Of a DNA stretch of 22,888 nt, positions 6,565-16,200 are shown in pieces. The first letter of the stretch is position 1. Each line of letters starts with the position of its first letter. The notes under the pieces were generated by a model that worked only from the letters and a program-made list of their open reading frames with translations, did not search any database and was not told where the DNA came from. The stretch covers positions 1-22,888 of the IMG/VR virus record IMGVR_UViG_3300023223_000400. One strand, 5' to 3'. The position numbers were made by a program, and so were the translations under genes. The stretch comes from a virus.

Positions 6565-6863
6565 TGGTTTATAATCCAACATATACGAAAGAATCTCCAT
6601 ATTTTTTCACTAAGATTATTAATCGATTCTTGACTTATTATGTTCATCGTAGTATCCCACCACATGAGTTAGATTCCGTCATTACTCTTAATGATGAAAC
6701 CTATGTGAACAGGCCAGATTTATTGGCTAGGGATCTTTATGGCGACGAGGATCTATTCTGGGTCATTCCTCTTAGGAACGGGCTACAGGACCCAGTTTTC
6801 GATCTCAAATTAGGTGAGCTACTTGTAGTACCTCACCCCTCGTTTGTTGAGGAATTGCGATAA
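6564..6863 (+). CDS. 53: gp53-like baseplate wedge protein
   Basis: A 99-residue protein matching the gp53 family of T4-like baseplate wedges. The diagnostic core is YVNRPDLLARDLYG followed by LFWVIPLRN (residues 47-71), then DPVFDLK and a terminal VVP motif like the end of a LysM-type fold. T4 gp53 is longer (196 residues), so this is a compact version. The start overlaps the preceding stop (TAATG) and has GGGAG just upstream. The following gene starts immediately after its stop. It is expected to connect neighbouring wedges with gp25- and gp6-like proteins encoded later. Confidence 0.85.
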   Translation: MVYNPTYTKESPYFFTKIINRFLTYYVHRSIPPHELDSVITLNDETYVNRPDLLARDLYGDEDLFWVIPLRNGLQDPVFDLKLGELLVVPHPSFVEELR

Positions 6864-9437
6864 ATGTTTATTCCCAAGCGAAAGCATCCTCAAGAACCGC
6901 AAGACGCGCGTCCTCAGGATTCTGTCACGCCACAAACTAAATCAGTCTTTGAACAAATTCAGAATTTTGCTAGAACAACTAGGGATCGTTTCGTCATTCA
7001 ACCTATTGTTCGTACCGCAGAAGCGATATTTGAAGAATCGGATAAGTCTACTTTTGCTAGAACTCGTGGGCAGCAGATAATACAAGAACGGCGGAAAACG
7101 AAAACTCAATTTATAGATCCAAGTTCAACGGGTAAGACTGCGGCTGCTACTTCTGCATCTATTCCTACGGGTGACCCTTCTGTTTTTAAAATCGAGCCCA
7201 GGAGAGACCTTTCCGAATTTCTTCCTGATAATGTGTTGAATGATTACATTAATATTCAATATCATTTAGTACTCACGATGCTGCCCGATAGGGACTTGGC
7301 CGAGCTGCAAACATTAATCCCGCAAGCCAGTAACGATACTGATGATATTCTTCAGCTAAACAAGGAAATTGGTGGTGTTACAATAGCATCAACAGGTGAT
7401 GTGTTTGCAAATGAGACTACAGACGTGTTTATACCACCTGTTCCACAAGCGGAAAGCGACCCGCAATTAAATCCAGGGACGAAGGTACAACGCGATGTAA
7501 AAGATAGGAATTACTACAACATTAAAAGCCTGACTCTTGACAACGTATTTTCACCATCAAAGAACAATCCAGGAATATCGCAAATGATCACGGCCGAGAT
7601 GAGTTTGGTTGAACCTCACGGGTTTCGTTTGGTTGAAGATATTCGTCGTATTGCAGATAGAATAGGATATGCTAATATTAATTTGGGGCGGGTGGTTTAC
7701 AGACTTGACATATTTTTCTCTGGCTATAATACCGAGGAAGGTGTATGGGTACCGAATATCAGTTTAGATCCCAGAAGATCCGTGCAGCAAGATTTTATAT
7801 CGTATTTCATAAACCTAACAACCATGAGTGCGAAGGTTGAATCGAATGGAACCAATTACACATTGGGTCTCACGCCGGCTGGGCATGTTTCTTTCCGTCC
7901 AGAAGAAATTATACTTGAAGCAAACTCAATCGCGGCTGGAGCAAAAAAGGCAGATGGTGGTGGAGTACAGACTTTTGGCGGATTTATTGACAACTTATGT
8001 GTGGCTTTAAATGATTATCGTAGAACTAGATCGAATCAACAAATAAAACGAACGTATAAGATTTGGGCTCCAGATATTCTTCGACAGCAAAAATTCTACT
8101 CAGGTGAATTCCTTGATCGGAAGGGATTGTTAAGTGATCTTCCCAACGGCCAACGGGTGATATCGATTGGTAAAGATATGGGTCTCACTGATGTTATGCA
8201 GGCTGCTCTTGAAGATTTACCATTTGTGCAAGAACAATTTCTTGCAGACAAGAATAATGAATCCTTCTTGGTTCCGAAAATCCATTGGACGGTACGGTAC
8301 AATGCGATATACGAAAACAAAAATCCTCAATTAAATGATTATGACAATATTCGTTTGGAATACATTATAGAACCGTATGTGACATATAAGAAGGCGACAA
8401 TAGAAAACAAAGAACAGGCGGCTAACGTCGTCAATCCTATAGCTCAAAGTAATAGGGTCGAAGCTATGATTCGTCTTGGTATGATTGCCCGTATCTATGA
8501 TTACATTCATACGTCTGAGAATACTGAAGTTAAAGATCTTGATTTGGATTTCAAACTTCTCTATTACACCGCAATGAACACAAGTAAAGACACACCGACC
8601 GGTGGTGGTATTTCTACAGCACATAGCGCAAGTGATACTGCTAACAAGCGAAAAGAGAAAAATGAATTAAATCAGCCCACTAGATCTGATGATGATTTGC
8701 TCAAATCCATTATAGATAATGATGACCCTCGTGTCGATTCTGCACTACAAAGAATATTTGGCCAAAACAAAGAAGAAGCTGCTGGAGATGGACAGAATGA
8801 AACGGACAACCCATTCAACACGAAGCATGGTGGTATGGGTGAATTACCAAAAGATGATTATGGAAGTGCTAACTTCGGTGCGGACGATCCCCAACGTGAG
8901 AAGTACAAGATCTATTTCAAAGACTACACGGAAAATGATTTACTTCTTTTAAACGGATTAGAGATCCGAGGTGATCCTGTTTGGTTGTTATCACCCTATG
9001 CTAATATTTCTTTGAATACTTTGACGGCGGTTGATGCATCGCGAGGTAATCAAACAGAAACAACACGAACCAATCTGTTTCAACCACACGCAGCGAAAGT
9101 GATATTCCTCAAGATGTTTGAGCCCTTACAGGATGACTTGATGAATCCTAATAGGCGTCCGGCTGGTTTCGGACGTAACGTTTTTGGTGGGTTCTATGAG
9201 ATATATACTGTAAAAAGTACATTCGAAGGCGGGAAATTTATACAAAAACTGAGCGGGGGAAAGATCGATCATCTCAATTATGTTGAGCAACAGTTTCGAA
9301 AGAATTCACGGGGGTTTCAATCCTTAGCACCAACAAGACCAGAACGAAACCCAATCCCACAACAAAATGATCAGCCTAATGAAGCAGCCGTAGCAGTAGG
9401 AGATACGGTGGCGTCTGAATTTTTCACTGGAGCTTAA
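6864..9437 (+). CDS. Probable baseplate hub protein (gp27 position), 857 residues
   Basis: A large structural protein directly upstream of the spike gene, the place where a hub (gp27/gpD-like) protein is expected. Residues 1-110 are charged and probably flexible. Residues about 115-560 form a mixed alpha/beta body. A polar, Gly/Asp-rich linker covers about 580-680. The C-terminal part (about 685-810) contains FGGFYEIYTVKSTFEGGKF near 774-792 and a following SGGK, reminiscent of the closing strands of hub domains that report a tail-tube-like fold. It has no signal peptide or membrane span. The start abuts the gp53-like stop. The hub role is inferred from context and this C-terminal pattern; it is much longer than T4 gp27 (391 residues). 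Confidence 0.6.
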   Translation: MFIPKRKHPQEPQDARPQDSVTPQTKSVFEQIQNFARTTRDRFVIQPIVRTAEAIFEESDKSTFARTRGQQIIQERRKTKTQFIDPSSTGKTAAATSASIPTGDPSVFKIEPRRDLSEFLPDNVLNDYINIQYHLVLTMLPDRDLAELQTLIPQASNDTDDILQLNKEIGGVTIASTGDVFANETTDVFIPPVPQAESDPQLNPGTKVQRDVKDRNYYNIKSLTLDNVFSPSKNNPGISQMITAEMSLVEPHGFRLVEDIRRIADRIGYANINLGRVVYRLDIFFSGYNTEEGVWVPNISLDPRRSVQQDFISYFINLTTMSAKVESNGTNYTLGLTPAGHVSFRPEEIILEANSIAAGAKKADGGGVQTFGGFIDNLCVALNDYRRTRSNQQIKRTYKIWAPDILRQQKFYSGEFLDRKGLLSDLPNGQRVISIGKDMGLTDVMQAALEDLPFVQEQFLADKNNESFLVPKIHWTVRYNAIYENKNPQLNDYDNIRLEYIIEPYVTYKKATIENKEQAANVVNPIAQSNRVEAMIRLGMIARIYDYIHTSENTEVKDLDLDFKLLYYTAMNTSKDTPTGGGISTAHSASDTANKRKEKNELNQPTRSDDDLLKSIIDNDDPRVDSALQRIFGQNKEEAAGDGQNETDNPFNTKHGGMGELPKDDYGSANFGADDPQREKYKIYFKDYTENDLLLLNGLEIRGDPVWLLSPYANISLNTLTAVDASRGNQTETTRTNLFQPHAAKVIFLKMFEPLQDDLMNPNRRPAGFGRNVFGGFYEIYTVKSTFEGGKFIQKLSGGKIDHLNYVEQQFRKNSRGFQSLAPTRPERNPIPQQNDQPNEAAVAVGDTVASEFFTGA

Positions 9438-9440
9438 GTA

Positions 9441-11864
9441 ATGCCACGCAACCCAAGATACGAACAAGGTGTATCTCGTATAGCCCGCGACGACTGGTCG
9501 GGAGAGCGACGCACGCCTAATATTCAAGAGCAATCTCTTGGGTTCTATATTGGTATAGTTATGGATGACTTCGATGATCAGCGTTTGGGTCAACTATGGG
9601 TGTATATTCCAGGGCTGTCTGCCAGGCGCTTTGAAAACGAAAGTGTACCAAGCTATGGTGGAACAGTGCCGGATAGAAATCAACCTGGTGATGACTCTGC
9701 TAATCTAGATTATGATCAGGAACTTCGACTGGGATGGATACAATGTATGCCTATGTTCCCATTCTTTGGTTCTGATGATTATCGTGTTAAGGAAGGTATA
9801 GATACAGACAAACGTAATTCAGAAGTGGGTGATGTTGTTTCGTATGGGTGGTGGTCCCAGCCAAGAAATGGTGATCACGTAGGCGTGTTGTTTGCCCACG
9901 GAGATATTGCAAAGGGATTTTGGATAGGATGTATCCCGAAGTTCTCAAGGAACTTCATGGTCCCCGGTTCTCCTGGCAGACCACCTAAAGACTTTAGTGA
10001 TAAAGCCGAACATGCTACTACCGTCGCACTGAAGAATGCTGCTCCTGATGAAGCTGGCATCCCAGCTCTTGATAAAGCACGTCATACTACTACCCAAAAG
10101 AGGAACGCTGACGGAACATCGGATGCAACAAGACCAGGTGGTATTGAAGTAGAAACTGAGAGTCCTTTAGCTGCTACTGATTTTGCTTTCAACTTACGTG
10201 AAGCGGGTCTTCTCTGTGATCCATTAAGGGGAGCCGGGAGTTCAAGTTCTAGACGAGAGAGTCCTTCATATGTCACGGGTTTTAAATCTGCAGGATGGTC
10301 TTTTGATAGTGAGAAGAACAATCTTAATAACCTAGACCCTAATAATTTGGAAGCGGTCCCGCGTGGCAAAAGGTTTTCCGCATCCAGTCCCGTGGCCGGC
10401 GGACTTAGTACTTTCGCTGGCGTGAATACTACTGGGCATCAATTGGTGTTCGATGATCATCCCGATTGTCAGAGTATTCGTCTTCGGACATCTGCCGGTT
10501 CACAGATCTATTTCAACGATTCGTGCGCAGCGCCGTTCATTTATGTTTCTACTGCAAGAGGGAACGTATGGATTGAACTTGTTGATGACGGTGCCATGAA
10601 TGTATATGGTAGGGGCTCGGCATCATTCCACTTCGAGGAGGATATCAACTTAACTGCGGGTAGAAATATAAATTTGGAAGCGCGTGGCAATATGAATGTT
10701 AGTGTGGGTGGAGATTATACAGAAGATATAGTTGGCGGTCTTAACTCGACAGTAGGTCTTAGCTCCATATCATCTTCAGCCGATTTTGAAGTCAAAACGT
10801 TAGGTGCAATAAACCTCCAGGCCCTTACGAAACTTAGTTTGCTTTCAAGTAATGAAATAGTAGAACAGGCTGCTGGTAATTTCGCAGTCACTGCCGGTGG
10901 GGTGTATCGTGAAGAAGCGCCGGCCGGTATTTTCATGAACAGTGGAGCTGGTTCTCCAGGAGTCATGGCGTCAGACCCTGGCATATTTGAATTGATTCAA
11001 GTTCCTGGCATTCCAACCCAGGATGAAATAGCTGTGTGCCGTGAGCCAGAAGCGGATCTTGATGCACTGGCATCAATAGTTCCCCAACACCAACCTTGGA
11101 CAGGACGTTGTGGTAATTCTCGTGGCTTTCGTGGTTTCGCTGATGAATCCGAACCATCGGTTAATATGAGGGGGTCATCAAGATCAGACGCTGGAGCGCC
11201 ACTATTGGTAATCGGATTGATAAATGGAACTCAAGCTCTATTTGTGCCTAATAGTTATCAGACGAATTCATTGGCTGAAGAACCTTCATATATACAAGAA
11301 GCTATTCCCGCCGGCAAGCTCAATCCAGCATCGACTTACACTACATCTCAAAGAATGAGGAATTTCATTCAAAATTTCGAGTTGTTTTCAGGCAAAGCTT
11401 ATCTCGACGCTGGCGTTAAGTATGCTATTGGATTCGGCCATAATATCCTCGTGGGTGATATAATTAATGATATCAACGGGAATCAGATTGTTGTAGATCA
11501 AGCTGAACTAAACAGACTAAAACGCACAAAAGGTGATTTACGTATTAATCGGGATGAAGCCGACCGAATATTTGATATCGACCTACTAAAATTTGAGCAG
11601 GGTGTTAAAGATAATGTCACAGTGGACATTACCCAAAATCAGTTCGATGCTATGGTGTCATTTTCTTATAACTGTGGTGTTTCCGCTATGGCTAAAAGCA
11701 CGTGGTTACGTGAATTAAACAACGGTAGATTTCAAAACGTGCCGAATTCATGGATGAAATTCAGCCAATCGAATAACCCGAATGCGCCGCCAGCCAAGGC
11801 AGTGAATGCAGGTCTTTTACGACGCCGACGAGATGAGCTGGAGAATTTCTTCGCTGTAGTTTAA
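9441..11864 (+). CDS. 5: gp5-like central spike with C-terminal GH24 lysozyme domain
   Basis: An 807-residue needle protein. Residues about 33-170 look like the gp5/VgrG OB-fold (GFYIGIVMDDFDD, QLWVYIPG, and later GDHVGVLFAHGD and GFWIGCIP). Residues about 335-500 contain short alternating repeats (SIRLRTSAGSQIYF, INLTAGRNINLEARG, NMNVSVGGDYTED) typical of the triple-stranded beta-helix. Residues about 640-805 are a T4-type lysozyme: Glu647 and Asp656 align by exact spacing to T4 lysozyme Glu11 and Asp20, but the Thr26 position is Ala662 in YAIGFGH. Domain order differs from T4 gp5, where lysozyme sits between OB-fold and beta-helix. It should pierce the outer membrane and locally open peptidoglycan. 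The stop overlaps the convergent sigma gene. Confidence 0.88.
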   Translation: MPRNPRYEQGVSRIARDDWSGERRTPNIQEQSLGFYIGIVMDDFDDQRLGQLWVYIPGLSARRFENESVPSYGGTVPDRNQPGDDSANLDYDQELRLGWIQCMPMFPFFGSDDYRVKEGIDTDKRNSEVGDVVSYGWWSQPRNGDHVGVLFAHGDIAKGFWIGCIPKFSRNFMVPGSPGRPPKDFSDKAEHATTVALKNAAPDEAGIPALDKARHTTTQKRNADGTSDATRPGGIEVETESPLAATDFAFNLREAGLLCDPLRGAGSSSSRRESPSYVTGFKSAGWSFDSEKNNLNNLDPNNLEAVPRGKRFSASSPVAGGLSTFAGVNTTGHQLVFDDHPDCQSIRLRTSAGSQIYFNDSCAAPFIYVSTARGNVWIELVDDGAMNVYGRGSASFHFEEDINLTAGRNINLEARGNMNVSVGGDYTEDIVGGLNSTVGLSSISSSADFEVKTLGAINLQALTKLSLLSSNEIVEQAAGNFAVTAGGVYREEAPAGIFMNSGAGSPGVMASDPGIFELIQVPGIPTQDEIAVCREPEADLDALASIVPQHQPWTGRCGNSRGFRGFADESEPSVNMRGSSRSDAGAPLLVIGLINGTQALFVPNSYQTNSLAEEPSYIQEAIPAGKLNPASTYTTSQRMRNFIQNFELFSGKAYLDAGVKYAIGFGHNILVGDIINDINGNQIVVDQAELNRLKRTKGDLRINRDEADRIFDIDLLKFEQGVKDNVTVDITQNQFDAMVSFSYNCGVSAMAKSTWLRELNNGRFQNVPNSWMKFSQSNNPNAPPAKAVNAGLLRRRRDELENFFAVV

Positions 11865-12757
11865 ATGAACAAGTCTGTTGGATCGATGCCCATATACCCG
11901 ACTTGATTTTTTAACTCCGTTTCGATTTTCTCGTGAGCCTCATTCCTGATTTGACGAACGCGCTCCTTGGATATTTTGAATCTCTTACCAAGCTTATCCA
12001 ATGTTATGACATCGCCTTTCTCTTGTAGCTTTTGTGCAATGAATATCTTTCTCTCCCGTGGGGTGAGGACTTTCTTCATCACATCACGAACCAGACGCTT
12101 TTGAAACTTAATGGTCTCGTTGATGATAGTCTCTTCCTCCACCATCGGCGTGTTGGCTGCCAGCGTATCTCCTTTGGTTATATCACTGTCTTCGGACTTA
12201 CCGATCTTTTCAGAGAGCGAGTCATGAGGCTTACGAAACATATCATACATGCACTGTATCTCTGTGACAGTCGTTCCATAATCCTCAGCTAAGGTGGCGG
12301 CCACATTGGTGGTCAGCGTGAAGCTGCCATTTTTCCTCATCTCTTTAGCGATGAGTTTTCTTAAGGCGAAGAAGAGCTTCTTCTTCATGTGGCTAGTGCA
12401 CACATGAACAAGGAAGTAGTTCTTGGTTATGAAGCCGTACATGACACCTTTTACCCAAGTCTTAGCATAGGTAGAGAAACGTAGACCCCTTGACAGATCA
12501 TATCGTCTGGCGGCCTCGATTAGGGCTACTAGGCCCTCGGACGTGAGTTCTTCGGGGTCCATCCGGTAGCCGGATAGCTCCTTAATCGTTCTGAGGATAA
12601 TAGGAGAGTAGCTCACTACGATCTTAGTGAGGTACTGGTTGTCTTTGGTTTCACGCCATTTAACGAAAAGCTCGATCTCTTCCTCCTCGGTGAGCAAGAC
12701 GCGATGGGATTTGACGAAATTCTTAGTCGTGAGGCCCACGGTTTCGTGGTTCTTCAT
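11861..12757 (-). CDS. RpoH-like (sigma32-type) sigma factor
   Basis: A 298-residue sigma70-family protein close in length to E. coli RpoH (284). Region 2 spans about 45-110 (LTSEGLVALIEAARRYD, then RFSTYAKTWVKG). The stretch HMKKKLFFALRKL at 123-135 matches the RpoH-box pattern that distinguishes sigma32 from housekeeping sigma. Region 4 is at about 228-280 with LTPRERKIF and the recognition helix SKERVRQIRNEA. It lacks region 1.1. A strong AAGGAGG site precedes ATG 12757. It is transcribed against the surrounding baseplate genes and ends tail-to-tail with the spike gene, sharing TTAA. It probably redirects host RNA polymerase to heat-shock-type or phage promoters. The fold is clear; the promoter set is unknown. 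Confidence 0.9.
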   Translation of the reverse strand: MKNHETVGLTTKNFVKSHRVLLTEEEEIELFVKWRETKDNQYLTKIVVSYSPIILRTIKELSGYRMDPEELTSEGLVALIEAARRYDLSRGLRFSTYAKTWVKGVMYGFITKNYFLVHVCTSHMKKKLFFALRKLIAKEMRKNGSFTLTTNVAATLAEDYGTTVTEIQCMYDMFRKPHDSLSEKIGKSEDSDITKGDTLAANTPMVEEETIINETIKFQKRLVRDVMKKVLTPRERKIFIAQKLQEKGDVITLDKLGKRFKISKERVRQIRNEAHEKIETELKNQVGYMGIDPTDLFI

Positions 12758-12802
12758 TTTCTCCTCCTTTTATGATGTTTATATTTCCTACGAAAAGCAG
12801 AT

Positions 12803-12810
12803 GGTAAATA
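12803..12810 (+). promoter_or_regulatory. Late-promoter-like box upstream of gp25-like gene
   Basis: GGTAAATA lies about 70 bases before the gp25-like ATG and matches six of eight bases of TATAAATA. The distance is longer than for the other boxes, so the leader would be about 60 bases. Confidence 0.3.
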
Positions 12811-12841
12811 GTTTGAAGTCTCTTACAGGATTTATCGTAAC

Positions 12842-12857
12842 AGACAAATATGTGTCT
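12842..12857. promoter_or_regulatory. Inverted repeat over a sigma-gene promoter -10
   Basis: AGACA and TGTCT form five-base inverted arms around AATATG. The centre coincides with the -10 hexamer (CATATT read leftward) of the candidate RpoH-like gene promoter, a location suited to an operator. The arms are short, so chance is possible. Confidence 0.25.
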
Positions 12858-12875
12858 CAATTAAGAGGATTTCAA
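12847..12875 (-). promoter_or_regulatory. Leftward sigma70-like promoter for the RpoH-like gene
   Basis: Read leftward, TTGAAA (12875-12870) and CATATT (12852-12847) are 17 bases apart, about 90 bases before the sigma gene start. Matches to consensus are five of six and four of six. Confidence 0.4.
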
Positions 12876-12879
12876 GGGT

Positions 12880-13251
12880 ATGGCGGCTCCTTTATATCGT
12901 GGATTTTCAACTAAAGCCAGAACAGGCATAGATACTAGGATCTTTGACATAGATCTGGTACAGGCTGATCTGCTTAATAAATTTGAGACCCGTCTCGGTG
13001 AGAGAGTGGGCCGACCGGATGAGGGCTCAATCATTCATGATCTCCTTTTCGAGCCAATCGATTCTAGGACTGAGGCACTAATAACAGCCGATGCAGAGCG
13101 CATTATTAATGAGGACCCAAGAGTCGAGCTAATAGATATGGTAGTTAATTTTACTCCTGACACAGGCACTATACAACTTGATCTGACCCTACAATTTGTC
13201 GAGTTCGATATGAATGACTCATTCACCGTTACCTTTGAGGGAGGCACCTAA
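12880..13251 (+). CDS. 25: gp25-like baseplate wedge protein
   Basis: A 123-residue protein of the gp25/IraD-like family, the sheath-nucleating wedge component of contractile tails; T4 gp25 is 132 residues. The conserved core EGSIIHDLLFEP (48-59) with a following polar segment, then the EDPRVEL motif (78-84) and beta strands typical of the family, are all present. The N-terminus (residues 1-25) is a positively charged arm. AAGAGG lies about 12 bases before the ATG and AAGGG closer. The stop overlaps the next start as TAATG, coupling it to the gp6-like gene, its structural partner in the wedge. Confidence 0.92.
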   Translation: MAAPLYRGFSTKARTGIDTRIFDIDLVQADLLNKFETRLGERVGRPDEGSIIHDLLFEPIDSRTEALITADAERIINEDPRVELIDMVVNFTPDTGTIQLDLTLQFVEFDMNDSFTVTFEGGT

Positions 13252-16200
13252 TGACCGCTCTCGCCAGACAAAATACCTTATTCGTTAGCGAAGACTGGAT
13301 CAGAATTTATGAAGCGATCCAGAATGTCGATTTCCGTGCGTATGACTTTGACAATTTAGTCGCTGCTCTAGTAAATCATCTCCGCGATAACTTCCCCGAA
13401 GAGTTCAATGATTGGATTGCATCATCTGAATTCATTATGAAGGTTGAGGTGTTAGCTTGGCTATCACAGAATATCGCATTCCGTGTGGATCTTAATTCAA
13501 GAGAGAACTTCTTAGCCACCGCAGAACGACGCGATTCATTAATAAGATTAGCACAGAATATTTCGTATAAGGTTAATAGAGTGCGTAGTGCGACTGGAGA
13601 AGTCAGAATTGAAAGGATTCGTACTAACCAAGCTCTGTTCGACTCTAACAATACTGCACTCCAAGATAGAGAGGTTATTTGGAATGATCCGAAGAATGAA
13701 GATTTCTTTGAACAGTTCATTTTAATTCTTAATGCGGCACTTACAACACGTGCTCAGTTTGGTAGACCTATAGCCCGATTCACTGAGGGGCAAAACAAAA
13801 CCGAAGAATATGTATTCAACACGGCAGCGCCTACATCAGGTACTTTTCCATTTAACACCAATATTAATGGCGTACCATTACCTTTTGATGTAGTAAACTC
13901 ACGCCTCAATGATACTACTGGAGTGTTAGAAGAATTGGCACCAAACCCAGAAAATACTTTCAGTGCTTTCTTTAAACAGGATGGTCGAGGATTAAGTTCA
14001 ATTGGTTCAGGGTTCTTTTTACCAATAAAGCAAGGATCGCTCGCCTTTCAAGATGAACAGTTTGATGATGCCATCCCAGTACGAACCGTTGAGATTAACG
14101 CACAGAATGTCAATAATGATGATTTCTTTGTTCAAGAATTAGACGCACAAGGAAACGTTATCGCTGCTTGGGAACAGGTCGATACAGTCTTTGGTGAGAG
14201 TGTAAGCTTCAACGTGCAAGAAGAGAATAATGAAAGAGTGTTTGAAATAGACACCCTCGTTAATGATCGCGTAAGAGTTAGATTTGGTGATGGTAAGTTT
14301 GGGGCGATTCCTGTAGGTAGATTCCGATTCTGGTACAGGACTGCGAATCCACAACCACAACTTATTCAGCCGGCCGATATTAATAGTCAGACATTCACAT
14401 TGCCTTATGTAGCAAACGGTCAGGTATTCTTTCTTACTATCACGTTTTCATTAAAGGAAACAATTGCTAACGCTGCTGCATCCGAATCAAACTTTGATAT
14501 TAGGACCAGAGCTAACCGCGTGTTCTATACTCAGAACCGTATGATTACGGGAAGGGATTATGAAAGTTTCTTTTTGAAAGACAATGCTATTCGAAAGGTG
14601 AAAACGGTTAATCGAACCTTTGCTGGTCATTCACGATTCGCAAAACTTAATGATCCAACTGGGCTATATCAGAATTTGAAGATTGTTGCTGAGGACGGTC
14701 GATTATTCCAGGAAGACACCATAGCTATTCAATTTGCTACAGCCGACACTCAGCTTCTTTCAGTACAAGAGTTAGTAGACCAAATAGTAAAGCCTCTGCT
14801 TAAGAAAGCTGATAAAACTCTGCTTTATTTCAACAAATATCCCGAGCTGTTTTTCCCTTCTATCCCAGAATTAAGGTGGGTTCAGACATCTATCATCGCT
14901 GGTCAGTCACGTGGAAACATTACCGATAATGGTACGCCGGTCGCCGTCGGTGACACTGCTAGTGGTGACTTAATTTTCGTAGACGCTGATGCCGTAATAA
15001 GAATAGACACACCAGGTGGAGATCTCGTTTTTGTTGATAGGATTATCGGTGATGGTACTGCCTCGGATGGTATCATCTTGGGTAAGATTATTGAAGATAA
15101 TTCGAAGGTAGTGTCTGTTGTTCCAGCATTCCGAAATACTATTAATGGTGATGAGCAATTCTTACTAGAAGAGCAATTAGAGATGAAGCTGGATGTTGGG
15201 TTGTCCTTTGACCAAGATACTGAATCGTACCTGATTGTTACTTTTGATAACTTAGACAAAACAAGCCTCTTTAGCTTAATTAACCAGGGAGATGTGACGG
15301 GGGCGGGGCTCGATGCTTCTTGGATGATAATGCTAGAGTTTATTCCTGGCGGGACAGAAGAAGATAAGTGGAAAATCACAGACCGTGGTTTTGGTATCTT
15401 TTTCGAATCGGCTAGAGAGAATGATTTCTTTTTTGTAAACAATGAGCCGGTTGTTGATCCAGAAACTGGTGAGGTGGTTAATGATACAATCACGTTACTT
15501 GAATGTAATGAGTCGCGGGATAGTTTGCGGCGACGTAGGCTTCCAGGTATACCAGGACTCGCATGTCCATTACGTTGTTTGGAATTCCTAGGCGACGGCA
15601 CAACTACGGATTTCAAAACGCAGGAGGGTCCATTAGATCCAGAAACTGTTGTGACTACAGATACTGTTCTTCAGGTTCTTAATTCTGATTATATAATCGT
15701 AGCTTCGGTTTCTGGAGATATTGTCAGGTTCATCAATCCACCCGCAGTTGGAGCACAAATTTTGGTCTGTATATCGACATCACTTATCAACGTTAACCCG
15801 ACCGTTGCTGTGTTTCCTGGAGATGATTTAACAGTCGAGTTTGATTTGGGTGTACAGATAGTTAACCCAACGAATATATTGAGTTTCATTGATGGTGTTA
15901 TGCAGAATTCATCTTTGGATTTCGGCGTGGGAACAATTGGAAATAATGCGAGCATACTCTATGGAGCCCCGATATCAACGGGCTCGCAGGGTGTAGCTTA
16001 CACTTTGGGAGGAGTGGATAGCCCAATCTATAACAAGTTTAATTTTACGGGAGATGGTTCAACAACTATCTATAATATCGCGTCGTCTGAACAAACCGAA
16101 GACACAATTCTTATAGCATGGGATGGTATTGTTCAAGATCCTGATACTTATACAGTAGCTACAGTTTTCTCTGGAACAGAAATAACCTTTACCACCGCGC

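Noticed and set aside
14903-15616. Long leftward frame (237 codons) antisense to the gp6-like gene
   Set aside because: Ser/Pro/Thr-rich composition without domain pattern, no ribosome-binding site, fully inside a well-supported gene on the other strand.
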